Assembly (NCBI GenBank): GCA_032690845.1
Contig: CM064417.1
Location: 22,236,808 to 22,300,807 of the forward strand
Length of the DNA stretch: 64,000 bases
Direction of reading: 5' to 3'
Source: Eleusine coracana subsp. coracana
Lineage: Eukaryota > Streptophyta > Magnoliopsida > Poales > Poaceae
Below are positions 33,600-45,042 of this stretch, piece after piece. Each line of letters opens with the position of its first letter. Within the stretch, counting starts at the first letter, position 1. Both the position numbers and the translations under genes were made by a program. Below the pieces are notes generated by a model that saw only the letters and a list, made by a program, of their open reading frames with translations, was not told the DNA's origin and made no database searches.

Positions 33600-34552
33600 G
33601 ACTCCACAGACCTTTCTTGCCTTGTAACAACAAAAGGATTTAGTAAGGGATCGTATTGCTTCCTTACCTCTCAGTAGTCTCGTCCACAAGACCCTTTTTT
33701 ACTACATCTCTTCACCCATTCCGGAAAAGGTTGATCACCATAATCAAAGGATTGAGGTGGGAGAGGAAGGTTATCTTCTTGTAAAGCTTCAGGGTGTGGA
33801 GGGTGGAGGGAGGTTGTTGTAGGGGCATCGATCTTATGAGGGAAACACTTGGTTTCCGTTTCTATAGGTTGGCTGGAAGTTTGGGTATTGTCTTTTGTAT
33901 GGCATGGGGAGATAGATAGCAGATCATCAATGTTTTGGACAACTTCGCCTATGATCTCTATTCCCTTTGATGGTGTTGTACAAAGAAAAGCACCTCCAGT
34001 TGCAGCATTTAAATAAGTTGCACTTTCGGGTTTTAAACCGAAAAAGAAGTGTTGCGGCCTTATAGGCTCCTCTATTCCTATAGATACCCTATTACTGGTG
34101 TAGGATAGGAACCTTTCCCACGATGCTCCAAGTGATTTCTGGTCATGTTGCTCAAAATAGATAACCTTCTTCCTTAGAGCAATAACCTTCTAGAGAGGAA
34201 ATTTTTTTTGATAAAAACTCTCCCGCAAGACGGACCAATCTCCATTTGCTTCACCTACATGGTTAAAATACCATGATTTTGCTGCTCCTTCTATTGAGAA
34301 AGGAAATAGCATCCATTTCATGGTTTCTTGAGGGAAACATTCAATGGCAATAGTGGAGCAACAAAGCTCGAACTGTTGTAGGTGAGTATGTGGATTTCCA
34401 TTTTCTGCCCCTATAAATGGTGTCTTTTGAATCAAAAGTATGAGATCTGGACGAATCTCATAGTTCGGGGCATTGATCGGAAGCGACGAGGATATGGGTT
34501 CTAGGAATTCGCTCCTAGGGGCTGATAAGTCACGGATGGATGGGGAAATCAT
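33600..34552 (-). pseudogene. Athila-like gag
   Basis: The minus-strand frame at 34190-34552 has INAPNYEIRPDLILLIQKTPF, then NPHTHLQQFELCC and FPFSIEGAAKSWYF, the Athila/Tat gag capsid pattern. Further down, after frame changes near 34190, come KKVIYFEQHDQKSLGASWERF and FFFGLKPESATYLNAATGGAF. It is decayed by at least two breaks. No protease, RT or integrase follows, so replication would have relied on another element. Confidence 0.8.
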
Positions 34553-34634
34553 AGAAAGAAAGAAAAGGGAAGAATAAAAAAGAAGAAGGGGTAAGTTAAA
34601 AAGAGTCAGGTTCGAATAAATTTCAGCTACCGTT

Positions 34635-34653
34635 CCCCAGCAACGGCGCCAGA
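34635..34653 (-). other. PBS of the Athila-like element
   Basis: The minus strand reads TCTGGCGCCGTTGCTGGGG, five bases inside the LTR end. TGGCGCCGTTGCCGGGG is the known Athila/Tat PBS, matching with one change. Confidence 0.88.
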
Positions 34654-34658
34654 AAGCT

Positions 34659-35564
34659 TGTTGGTGATCCTTAAGCCTAACAGAGAAATCCGCAAGCGTA
34701 CGGATGTCGATATAGCTTTCACCCGGGAGTATTCCAAGGTATCAAATCCATGAGGAATGAGAAGTAAAACTCTATCCTAATTCGACTCAAGTGAACAAAG
34801 GAGAGGAACAACAATGGTTGAGAGGAGAATAGGTTCTATAGAGAGAAGAGGTCCTCAGGCCAGGTAATCTAATGTAGTAAAAACTGTCGCTAAGTAATGT
34901 AATGAGATCTTATTTCAATTTATCTACTTTCAGGCACGAAAATGATCCAGTAATAAGGGTTGGTAACTAACCTCATGTACTAGTGGGTATGCTATCGCTA
35001 GACAACCCTGCTTAAGACTTCTCAAACGTGGTGCATTACAATAATGGACAGTTAGGGTTGTCACCACCTGCCGCCTACCACATAGCCCATGGGGACAAAT
35101 GCAATCCCAGGAAAACTAAGTCTAAACACCGCGTTTACACTTAGACTTTCATACCAGCTCTAGAATTGGTAAGCATAACAAATTAATTCTATAAAGCAAT
35201 AAAAGTTTATGCATGAGGATCCCGCAGATAAAAAGGATAGAAATACTCGCTTAATTACTTGGACAAGAGTTTAACTACATGTTACCCGACGGAAGGATGA
35301 AGAATCTACTCTTGGTGGAGCTTCATCCCCGAGGCACAAGATGGAGAAGGAGCCGACATTCCTGGCTCCCTCCCAAACCTCTACCTCTCACTGTCACTCC
35401 CTATTCTAATACATTTTTGCAGCGTGAAGCTTGTTTTTCTCCTCTTCAATTGTTGTCTAAACTGATGGCCAAACAGCAGTATTTATACCCAAATGATGGA
35501 GGGGTAGTACTTGTAGGCCCGTGGGAAGTCGGTGGCTGAAAATGGTGAAAAATCATTGGTCGGG
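34659..35564 (-). repeat. Athila-like 5' LTR, first fragment
   Basis: Matches 28350-28904 plus 31380-31530. Interrupted at 35565 by the non-coding element; it continues at 57725. Confidence 0.88.
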
Positions 35565-37483
35565 TGTTGGTGGCCTATAAAACCCAATATCGGCCGCCAA
35601 CCGGTCGGAAAATGCAAGGTAAAGACCTAAGATCAATAAATATTTGTTTAACCTAATAAGATTCCATGAGTTTTGGTGAGATGTGTGTTTGCAGGTATAA
35701 AAGGGCCAAAATATGCAAAAACATGAAGAAACACCTCGTCAGCAGATCACACTGTAAAACAGCCGGCCGACAGGGTCGTTTATGGCTGAAATCAGCACCC
35801 GGCCGATTCTGCAACACTCCACCATGATGTCGTTTTCTCCTCTCGGACCAAGACACATGAAATGTGGCGAAGGAATGGAGGCCATCAAGTGGACTAATCG
35901 GGAGAGGTCAAGGGACAACCCGGCACGGGTCGACACCCTACCAAGGCCGTCACCCGGCATGGGCTACCGCCCGGCCATCCTTGCCGCCCAGCGTGGGATT
36001 GGCCACCCGGGGTCGCCAGCCCATGAGGCCTACCGGCCCCAAAATGAAGATTCGGTGGAAACCGACCCAACAACCACCTTCAGGATGCAATCCAAGGCAT
36101 CAGGAGAAGGTCGGTCAGGAAACTGACACGATCCAAGGGCCGCTCGGCCTTGCCCGTCGCCCGGCGGTGCATGCCGCCCAGCAAACGTGGCTGCCCGGCC
36201 TTGCCCGGCCTACTAAATCTACTTCACCTACAAGTACCCCCTGCCCATTTCCACCTATAAATAGAGGGGGAATTCGGCAGAATCAAGGAGCAACACATCA
36301 AGGAGACCATTTTCCCACTACTTGTGCCATAATGTAGAATATTATAGTGAGCTTGGGAGTTAGAGTCGGGTTGAGAGCTTCTCATCGGGATTCCAGATTT
36401 GTCATGGAAGCCTTGGTATAAGTTTTCTTGTATCTTTTCTTCTATAAGACATATGCCTGAAATATAAAGATGTTTGTTCTTTTATTTATCTAAGTCTGAT
36501 AGTGTTTTGTAGTTGTTTCCTAGTTGCACCTTTTGAGAGTGTTTCCATGACTTACATGTTCACGGGTTTCCCGGCTAGTACTTAATTGAGTCGCCGTCCT
36601 AAGTAAGGGTTTTAGACTTGGTTACTCCCTCCGTCGCAATTTAATTGGCACATTGGAGTCCGACACAGGAATTAAGAAGAAGTGTAAAAGGTAGGTGCAT
36701 AGAAAACGAGGAGGAAAGAGATAGAGATAGAGGTGTATTGGGAAGAGAGAAAGGTGCATTGGGAAGTGAGAATGCCAACTATTTTGGGAAAACTAAAGAG
36801 GGCTAGAATGCCAATTATTTTGGACGAATGGAGTATTTTTCCCAGCTGTTCTTCTGCAAAGATCTACGAAAGAATATCTAGTGTGAGTGTAGACGCGGTG
36901 CCTATGTAAATGCTAGCTGGTTATGCATTCGTCCCCACGGGCTATGTAGTAGGCGGCAGGTGGTGACTGTCGTGTCCGTCCCTTTAGTAATCCACCATGT
37001 TCGGGAAGTCTCAAGCAGAGTTGTCTAGTGATAACATACCCACTGGTACAGAGATTAGTTACCGACCCATATTAGTGGATTGTTTTCGTGCCCCAAAGTG
37101 AATCAAAACATGAGCCATAGAGTCGCTAGTAAATAGTGGCAACTCCAGAAGCAATGCTTGACACTTGTCTTGGAAATTTTAGAACATCATTACTTAGGAA
37201 ATACAACTTGACTCGTTGTCCTCCCAACTAGTTGTGCTTTCCCTTGATGCGTAGTCTTCCCTTGATGTGTCAACCATATTACCCACTCATTATCTTCATC
37301 CCCGTCGTGGTGTTGGTGATTTCCTTATAGACATAAGATTGTTAACTCTCGATACTCTCACGCCTTGCTTCCCTGATTTGAAATACGATACCCTGGAATA
37401 CTCCCGGATGAAATGCTACAATGGTGTTCCGTGCGCTTGCGGAATTAATTGATTTTATCTTTAGAGCATAGCAAATGCCAACA
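35565..37483 (+). repeat. 5' LTR of the non-coding element, with MITE
   Basis: 1.92 kb including a 209-bp MITE. TATAAATA at 36256-36263 is a good core promoter. It matches the 3' LTR parts 45043-46391 and 57271-57719. 35920-36010 has CCCGGC-rich imperfect repeats. Confidence 0.88.
36625..36833. mobile_element. Stowaway-like MITE
   Basis: It starts CTCCCTCCGTCGCAATTTAA and ends with the imperfect inverted copy TTATTTTGGACGAATGGAG, flanked by TA on both sides (36623-36624 and 36834-36835). The sister LTR near 46173-46182 lacks it (GACTTACTTATTTTTCC), giving a clean empty site. The CTCCCTCCGT terminus with a TA duplication is the Stowaway (Tc1/mariner) signature. Non-coding. Confidence 0.9.
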
Positions 37484-40121
37484 AGCATTTCTAGCGCCTT
37501 TGTCGGGGAAGCAATGGCTAAGATTTTGAGACTAATATAGATTGTTTGTTGAGCGGGATCACCCCTGTTTTGTTTGAGTGTGGAACAAACAGGACAAAGT
37601 TGCCTTGACCTTGCAGCAAGTTTTCAGAAAAGAAGAGCCTGTAATGCTTTGATCCATCTCAACAAATCATCATCACTCTAGCTCTGTTCTGGAGGAGGTA
37701 TTTCCCAATATCTTGCCACGGATCTATCTATTTGGAACATTTGGATATTGATTTCATTGTTTCATCTACAGCTAATGTTATGTTCTTATCGTATCATATA
37801 TTTGGGTTAGCGTTGCTTGTTTGGTTGCATGCCCCATGTATGTGTATGATATAGAATATTCCTTCTATTGTATAATTGTGGTTGTGATAAGCGTTCCTTG
37901 TTTGGTTGCATATCGCATTCACTTGTATGATAAACTGAACAACATAAAAATGGTCATCTCTCTATGATGCTTTGATCTGAAATAAGGAAAATTCGTCCGT
38001 TTTCCCTCCTTAATTGATCAAATTAGACATGGTGTCTAGGTTGATTGATGGATCAATAGAGATATGCCTATTGTAGACGAATAGATTTGCGCTCATAATT
38101 ACAGGAAATCAATGGACTAAGTGAAGCCAAAAGAAAATGAAAAAAAAGAATGGACAATAGAAAACTGAAAAAAGTCCCCATCATAGAGGCCAAAAAGAAG
38201 ATTCAGGTATGGCAAAAGGAGACCATCTCGTTTGGGACGTAAAAATTGAACCCTCGTCGGAAGGTAACCGATATTTATCCCCCTTCAATATCCCTCGTAT
38301 ATACCATTAGATTAGATTGTTTTTGCTTCTTTGTTTTACTAATTAAACATGGATAATAGAAAAAATGTAAAAAAAAAACTGAAAAAAAATTGGTGCTACC
38401 CCGGCCGAGATCATCAGCCGACTGGTTGATTTCTAGGCCAAATGATCAACCGATCGACTCCTTGGGTTGTTAAACCCATCAGGCTAATATCTGTCCAAGA
38501 TCATCGACCGGGAGGCCATTTTTCATGTTGGATGACCTCTTGACTGGCTGTCCAGGATGCTAACCCGGCCAGGTAATTACTTGGCTGAAATCAAGGCTCG
38601 GGGGGTCATTTTTTAGGAAAAAAAAATGATCACCCGACTGGGTAGTTTTCATGTCCAAAGTGGCCGCCTGACCACTAACCTCCGCCCGGCCAAATATTGC
38701 CACCTAGCCTACTTTCTCACCCTTTCTCTTGCCTAATCTCTACAGGGACATTTAGGCCGTGGGTGGCTAAAGCACGAGCAATGTTGTCCTTGAAATAATT
38801 TGCAAAAAGGAGGGTCTCCAAGATTTGTAAAAAGAGCACATGGCACTACTCCTTTTTTCACTCCCATTAACAACATAGCAAGCACGCAGCAGCAGAATCA
38901 AGTGGGCATGTCGGCCAACCATGCGTCGGTGCCCGGCCATGTGTTGCCGCCCGGTGAGGTGTTGCCACTCAGCCACTTTAGTCAGCCGACAAGGGGCTTA
39001 AGCCCACAAAGCTTGCTCTTGAAGGCTATAAAAAAATAAAGGAATGGCAAACATGTGAAGGGTGTGTACTCTGAACCTTGAGTATCCATCACTACAGTGA
39101 CCACCTCTTTTAAATATAAATCTTGCAAACACCTAAGATTGGGGAGGTACATAAACCAAGGTTTGCCATCAAATCCTTCTCGTCTCTCCCCTTTATCTAG
39201 TTGCTTTATTGTGAAAAAAAAACACAAAATGATTTACCTTGTTGTCTTATCAGAAGTCATAAAAATTTGCAAAAAGATTTACTGTTTTCGAATAAAATTG
39301 AGGACTTGGTCTCTACCTTGCCTATGGAAATGATGAATAGTTACTCTATTAGCTCCCTTTGAGTCTCAAGTATACAACCTCTACTCCTCATTTTTTGGGT
39401 AATGGTAGACTGACCTGATGATAACACTAGTCCCTCTATGTTTTAGTGGGTGCGAAATGGCTAATAAACACCAAGTCCAGTTGTTGGGGTTTATGATATG
39501 GCATGTTTTGGATGAGTTTATGATTTCATTATGATTAGAGTCTAATGATTTCTTTCAAAACCATGCTACAACAAAAACCGCCTACCTGGTGCACATCTTC
39601 CCTGTGATAGACAATTTCCTACCATGGCCAAATATTGATTTGCAAAACCATGTCTACGCCATTTATGCATGCATTGAGTTTAGTTAAGATTTGATCCTTA
39701 TGAGGGACTTGCACTTCCAAAGCCAATCATTTTCCTTTGTGTTATCTTTGTGTTCTCAAATTAATCATGTGTGGTTATGCAGTTTCAACATCGGAATCAT
39801 GCATCCACTCCACCAAGCATGTTAACCAAAATCTTTCTTTTTGTGAGCCTTTGATCCTATTTAAAAAATTATGGTCCTCCCAGACAGTTGCTCAGGAAAA
39901 GTTTGTAATAAAAATATTTGAACCATTGAATTAGCTTCTTTACACCATGAGAGCTAGAAGAAAGAAAGAAAGAAAGAAAAAGTTTATCAGTTCTCATGGA
40001 TGTGCTTTACCAAAAAGTTTCAAGGTTCATTCAAAAGTAAAATAAATATAACTTTGATCAAAAATAAAGGACCATCATTTTGCTCTAGCACAAAAAATCC
40101 AGTCTTTGGGATAAATTTGCA
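37484..40121 (+). other. Interior of the non-coding element, left part
   Basis: The PBS-like TAGCGCCTTTGTCGGGGAAG is at 37492-37511, eight bases after the LTR end. The rest is non-coding. 38395-38650 has imperfect repeats of GATCATCNNCCGAC-like strings, 38650-39000 is GC-richer with CCGGCC strings similar to the LTR, and a short GAAA microsatellite lies at 39958-39979. The small ORFs have no domain. Confidence 0.6.
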
Positions 40122-40126
40122 CCCAA
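40122..40126. other. TSD CCCAA, left copy
   Basis: CCCAA here and at 44459-44463 flanks the chromovirus-like element exactly. Confidence 0.9.
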
Positions 40127-41027
40127 TGATGTGGACAAGGGTTTCCGATCTTCCGATAGGTTCTGATAATCTTGATTAAGGCGGAGGCGATACACAAATC
40201 GATCCGGCTTCCGAACGACACGTTCTGAACCCCGCAATCGCAGCACAACGTCTCCTCTGGTTATCAACCGTTCAAGAATGATTGACCTCGCCGAGAAGGC
40301 TTATCCTTGCCTGCAAATCAAGAACACAAGCAAGAACAAAGAAGAATGCAAACAAATTTGCAGATGTATGATTAAACTCTCGAAGTTGGGGTCTCACAAA
40401 CCGATCAAACGGCAAAACTGTTATCAACAGAATAATCTAAGCAAAACCCAAACCCTAATGAAGAGGCGGCGGCTGTATATGAGAACCCTAAGGTCGTGCA
40501 AGACCCCCTGGAAGCAGCCCTAAGTGGGCTCAACTCGATACATGGCCCAAAGACCGATTACGGTGTCGCAGCACCAGGACAGATTCTGGATGTCGAATTG
40601 TTTCGGCGATTGCCGACGGCTCGGGACGAATTTTGACATGGGACCCATTGGGTTGGAAAGGGCTTTTCGTTATCTTTCCAGACATATATAGAACGTCCAA
40701 ATCCGAGTCCGTATGCGTCCTGGGCGTCCGTTTTAGTGCAGACTGGTCTTGGGCTCGGAAACAGACTCGAAGTCGGTTTTGATTGGGCCTCCACCTTGGC
40801 TTGGACGTCCTTGCTGGCCCATCACGTCTCCAATCACCTCCCCAGCTATCTCATCATCATCTCCATGGTTTCTAACAACAATTAATTCATTAGGTAGCAA
40901 TCTATTCTCAAAATCACATAAAGGAATCATTAGGAACAAGCTCACCCGTAAATTCAGTTGTCGCGCATGAACTTGCATTTTGGTTGGCGGAATGCTGGGT
41001 GTATCCATAAGGGTGATGTCCTCATCA
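40127..41027 (-). repeat. 3' LTR of the non-autonomous chromovirus-like element
   Basis: 901 bp, TGATGTGGAC...GTCCTCATCA. Differences from the partner at 43557-44458 cluster in the first 250 bp; the rest is nearly identical. The minus-strand PPT (AAAAGGGAGAGAA) adjoins at 41028-41040. The LTR encodes the end of the pol-like frame (see 40733-42040). Confidence 0.88.
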
Positions 41028-42040
41028 TTCTCTCCCTTTTGAATTAGAGTCGTCCTCGACTCGAGCTCATCTCTTTCTCCCATGTATGGTCTCAAATCTG
41101 AAATATTAATTGTGCAACTATTCCCAAACTTGGGATGTAACTCATATTTATATGCATTATGAAATTTGTCATCACAATGAGAATCTACAGTTGAAGGCAT
41201 TCCTTGCAAATTAATAATCTCTTTGAAAACTTGGTCAGCAATATGAGTATCATTCTCACTCTTATCACAAGGTAGACAATGTGTGATCTTAGAAATACTA
41301 GAAAAAGATGACATGACATGGTAGTTGATATTAAAGTTTTCTAGTTGGTCATTTAGTTACAAACCAAGAGGATGTTTCAGATTTGAACAAACATAAACTC
41401 TATGTACCATAAATACACCTCTATGATCATAGTTGCCAATAGCATAAAAAATGTTTCTTATCAATAAAGGCAACTTAGTTTGAGAAAACATTTGCTTCTC
41501 TAAAGTACTTAGATTACAAAGAACATCAAATTCAATATAACCTAAAGTATTTAGAGAAGAAAACAATTTCTGCTCATCCTTTTGACATGTAACTAAAATC
41601 AAACGTTTAATTTCAGCACTAGTGGGTGAATCATAAGCAAAAGCATCAAGCTCATTCAATTGTTGTGGCAAAGGTATAAATGAAGCATTGACACACAACT
41701 CCTCTGTATCACACGGACCACTAGGTAAATCAACTTGTGACAAAGGAACATGATTATAAGGTTCCGATATAGCAAGACTATTGGAACAATCCATCATATC
41801 AAGAAAGCTCTTACCTGAAGTAACAACCTGTTCTTTATCGTTCCCACTATCATCTTCTTTGTGTATATGTTGAAAAATATTAGTTGTAACAAGAGGCAAA
41901 GAAATATGTTCATCCTCTAGCAATTCAGATTCTGATAAAAGTGTTGCGACATTTGAAACAGCCCATTCTATCCTAAACGGTTCATTCTTTCTTCTCTCAA
42001 ATCGTTGTTGATCCTCTTCTAAAATTTCAGCTTTGATCAT
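40733..42040 (-). pseudogene. Uncharacterised pol-replacement frame running into the 3' LTR
   Basis: One minus-strand frame runs 42040 to 40733 with a single stop near 41357. It begins MIKAEILEEDQQRFERRKNE, the post-protease block. About 200 residues follow that I cannot assign (FIPLPQQLNELDAFAYDS, SLNTLGYIEFDVLCNLST, NYDHRGVFMVHRVYVCSNL), in the place of RT and RNase H. Then come remnants of integrase (THCLPCDKSENDTHIADQVF, LQGMPST) and a jump to the integrase C-terminus (NISDLRPYMGERDELESRTT). The last ~100 codons lie in the LTR and end GPIKTDFESV...TSLH, as in the CRM-like element. It looks like a fixed non-autonomous architecture rather than random decay. Confidence 0.6.
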
Positions 42041-42540
42041 TGGTGTAAGAGTAACCCTTCTACCATTGTATTTAAATTAGTAATGATATTGTGCAAAACA
42101 TTATTTGTACAAATCCAAGGTTTACCCAATAACAAATGACATGCTTGCATAGGTACTATATCAAATTCTGCACTATCCTTATAAGAACCAATAAAAAATT
42201 CAATGCGTGCAGTTTTATCTACCTTCATCTTACCACAAGAATTTACCCATTGGATGTAGTATGGACATGGGTGTGGCTGTGTGGTCAAGCCGAGCTTCTC
42301 GACCAATTCCAAGCTTGCGATGTTGTGGCTACTCTCTCCATCAATGATGACACGACAACGTCGATCCTTCACAATAAAGTGAGTTTGAAACAAGTTGTTC
42401 ATTTGATTTTGCTCTACCTTCTCCATTTGAGAACTAAGCACTCGTTGTGCTACAACACTTGTATCAACCTCATTTGACACCATCGACTCATCACCATCAG
42501 TGTTGTAACCTGTCATTGTTAATAGAAAACAAGAAAACAC
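42037..42540 (-). pseudogene. Chromovirus-type protease-like domain
   Basis: NNLFQTHFIVKDRRCRVIID is followed by GESSHNIASLELVEKL, LTTQPHPCPYYIQWVNSCGK and DIVPMQACHLLLGKPW. These align block by block with the protease of the CRM-like element (VIIDGGSCNN, PHPHPYYIQWLNDSGK, VVPMQACSLLLGRPW). The active-site D-G-G is D-G-E here, so it is probably inactive. A frameshift separates it from the next frame at 42040. Confidence 0.78.
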
Positions 42541-43541
42541 ACAAGAGTATATTTTTCTATCACTACTGTTTGATTACAGTGGAAACTCTCAACAAGCAAA
42601 TGGCAGCACCTAACTGAGTTCTTACAAGATTCTTAATAGCAAAACAGAGGATACCTTGGAGAGTGTGATCCGACGATTGCGAGGGTCCAAAGTTCTGTGC
42701 CTATTCAGAAGGATATATGGAGCTAGGTAGGCAATTTATAGTAGCAAGGATTAGCAAAATTTCAATTCAGAAATTGCAAAACTGAATAATAGTCCCAAGG
42801 TAGTCTATGTCACTGGCCTAAACTTGTCTCGGACCTAGTTCAAGCAAGCAAGCAAATGGCTCAACAAAGGACATAAAGGCTGCAAGCAATTCTGAATTTT
42901 TTCTCTTCTCCTTTCGTTTTTTTCTTTTGTTATAGGTGCGGCTTTTTCTTTTTATTTTTTTTCAGCACCTCTTTGCCTTTTACTTCTTTCATGAATTTTT
43001 TGACATAGAACTGCAGCAAGAGTTGTGAACTTTATAGCACAAAGGAAAAACCTAAACTTTCTTTTTTGCACTCTTTATGTAAGGAATAGATGTACATGTA
43101 GAACTGAACCGACAATTCTCATATGCAACAACGTGCAGCGATCTCTTGACTCAAGGAACAACGTGCAACAGAAAACACTCTAAGTTTCTTTTGCACACAA
43201 AAAGTAGAAGGCTAGATGTTAAATAAATATTTAGTGTAAACAATTCTAGCAGTACTATTCTTTCAACGTGTGCAACAATCTGATTTTTTTTTTCTTGATT
43301 GTCTATGAATAAGGACCACACACGACTCAAACAAGACCAAAGAACAAGTGCTAGATCAACAACACAATGACCTTGTAGGGACTAAAATTCAGAGAAGCAA
43401 ACTAAACTGAAAATTGCAAAGCACAAGGGGGGTGTAGGACAGCGGAAACACGATGAACAAATATTTTTGTAGGACAATTTTCTGGACTCTAGGATTGAAC
43501 AAAATAACGAGGATAAGGGCAAACCTAACGGTGTACCTGAA
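42541..43541 (-). other. 5' leader of the chromovirus-like element
   Basis: About 1 kb without a credible gag frame; pyrimidine-rich (42895-42970). It ends at the PBS. Gag appears deleted. Confidence 0.6.
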
Positions 43542-43554
43542 GCTCTAATTACCA
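43542..43554 (-). other. PBS of the chromovirus-like element
   Basis: The minus strand reads TGGTAATTAGAGC two bases from the LTR end, the same extra A as in the CRM-like element (TGGTAATCAGAGC). Initiator-Met-tRNA type. Confidence 0.8.
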
Positions 43555-43556
43555 CT

Positions 43557-44458
43557 TGATGTGGACAAGGGTTCCCGATCTTCCGAAAGGTTCTTGGTAA
43601 GTTGATTTGGTCGGAGGCGACACACAAATCGATCCGGCTTCAGAACAGCACGTTCTAAACCCCGCAATCGCAGCACGACGTCTCCTCTGGTTATCAACCG
43701 TCCCAAAGATGATTGACCTCACCGAGAAGGCTAATCCCTGCCTGCGAATCAAGAACACAAGCAAGAACAACGAAGAATGCAACACAATTGCAGATGTATG
43801 ATTAAACTCTCGAAGTTGGGGTCTCACAAACCGATGAACGGCAAAACTGTTTAGGAACAGATTTGATCTAAGCAAAACCCAAACCCTAATGAAGAGGCGG
43901 CGGCTGTATATGAGGACCCTAAGATCGTGCAAGACCCCCTGGACGCAGCCCTAAGTGGGCTCAACTCGATACATGGCCCAAAGACCGATTACGGTGTCGC
44001 AGCACCAGGACAGATTCTGGAAGTCAAATTGTTTCGGCGATTGCCGACGGCTCGGGACGAATTTTGACATGGGACCCATTGGGTTGGAAAGGGCTTTTCG
44101 TTATCTTTCCAGACATATATAGAACGTCCAAATCTGAGTCCGTATGAGTCCTGGGCGTCCGTTTTAGTGCAGACTGGTCCTGGGCTCCAAAACAGACTCG
44201 AAGTCGGTTTTGATTGGGCCTCCACCTTGGCTTGGACGTCCTTGCTGGCCCATCACGTCTCCAATCACCTCCCCAGCTATCTCATCATCATCTCCATGGT
44301 TTCTAACAACAATTAATTCATTAGGTAGCAATCTATTCTCAAAATCACATAAAGGAATCATTAGGAACAAGCTCACCTGTAAATTCAGTTGTCGCGCATG
44401 AACTTGCATTTTGGTTGGCGGAATGCTGGGTGTATCCATAAGGGTGATGTCCTCATCA
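43557..44458 (-). repeat. 5' LTR of the chromovirus-like element
   Basis: 902 bp; partner of 40127-41027. The TSD CCCAA follows at 44459-44463. Confidence 0.88.
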
Positions 44459-44463
44459 CCCAA

Positions 44464-45042
44464 GACCTTTGCAATTGTGCGAGCCCATTCCTTTGCATGA
44501 GTGTTTTCTCTCCCTCTCCCCTGGACATCATTTCTAAATGATTGGAATGTGGAAGTGCAATGTCTTTTCGCTAGGACCATCTCTTAGCTTAACAATATAT
44601 GCATGCTAAATGCTCCATCCTACCAAGCTCCACATTTTTAAGCCAAACTTTTAGAAAGTAGGATGAACATTTGGTAAGAAAATACACCTTTGAGAGATGA
44701 GTGTCATAGTAAAGATTGCACCAAGAGGGAAGATTTTCACTCTTATGCAGCATTATAAAAACCTTGGACTCATGATCGAATAGGAGATTGCATGACAAAA
44801 TCTAAACTAGATGTTCTAGATTTCAACCGCTCATGACAAGGTTATAAAAGGCCAATAAGCCCCACTGTATAATGAGAATGACTTAGTGACCAAGTTGTGC
44901 TAGTTTACACTTACCCATATTGTGTTGGAGTATGTGTTTGTGCACTTGATACTTGCAGGGTGCTAATATTAAAGAAACTCCTGATCCATCACCTCTAAGT
45001 TTTAATTTGCTCGGGATGAGCAAAGGTTTAAGCTTGGGGAGG
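44464..45042 (+). other. Interior of the non-coding element, right part, with PPT
   Basis: No gene. It ends in TTTGCTCGGGATGAGCAAAG (a short palindrome) and the PPT AAGCTTGGGGAGG at 45030-45042, directly before the LTR. Confidence 0.75.

Larger units (their letters stand above)
40127..44458 (-). mobile_element. Non-autonomous chromovirus-like gypsy element (4.3 kb)
   Basis: LTR ends TGATGTGG...CCTCATCA on the plus strand; LTRs 40127-41027 and 43557-44458; perfect TSD CCCAA. The minus-strand PBS (GTAATTAGAGC type) and PPT AAAAGGGAGAGAA are in place. The interior has a protease-like frame and fragments of integrase joined through an uncharacterised stretch. RT, RNase H and gag capsid are absent. 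Its LTR end and coding LTR segment resemble those of the CRM-like element at 46392-57265. Confidence 0.88.

Noticed and set aside
33371..33607. A 78-codon minus-strand ORF inside the Athila-like interior as a gene.
   Set aside because: No motif, not joined to gag in frame, and surrounded by stops; left as non-coding.
35782..36337. Overlapping 114- and 157-codon ORFs in the 5' LTR of the non-coding element.
   Set aside because: Partner LTR (45260-45760) shows different frames and breaks; no protein conservation.
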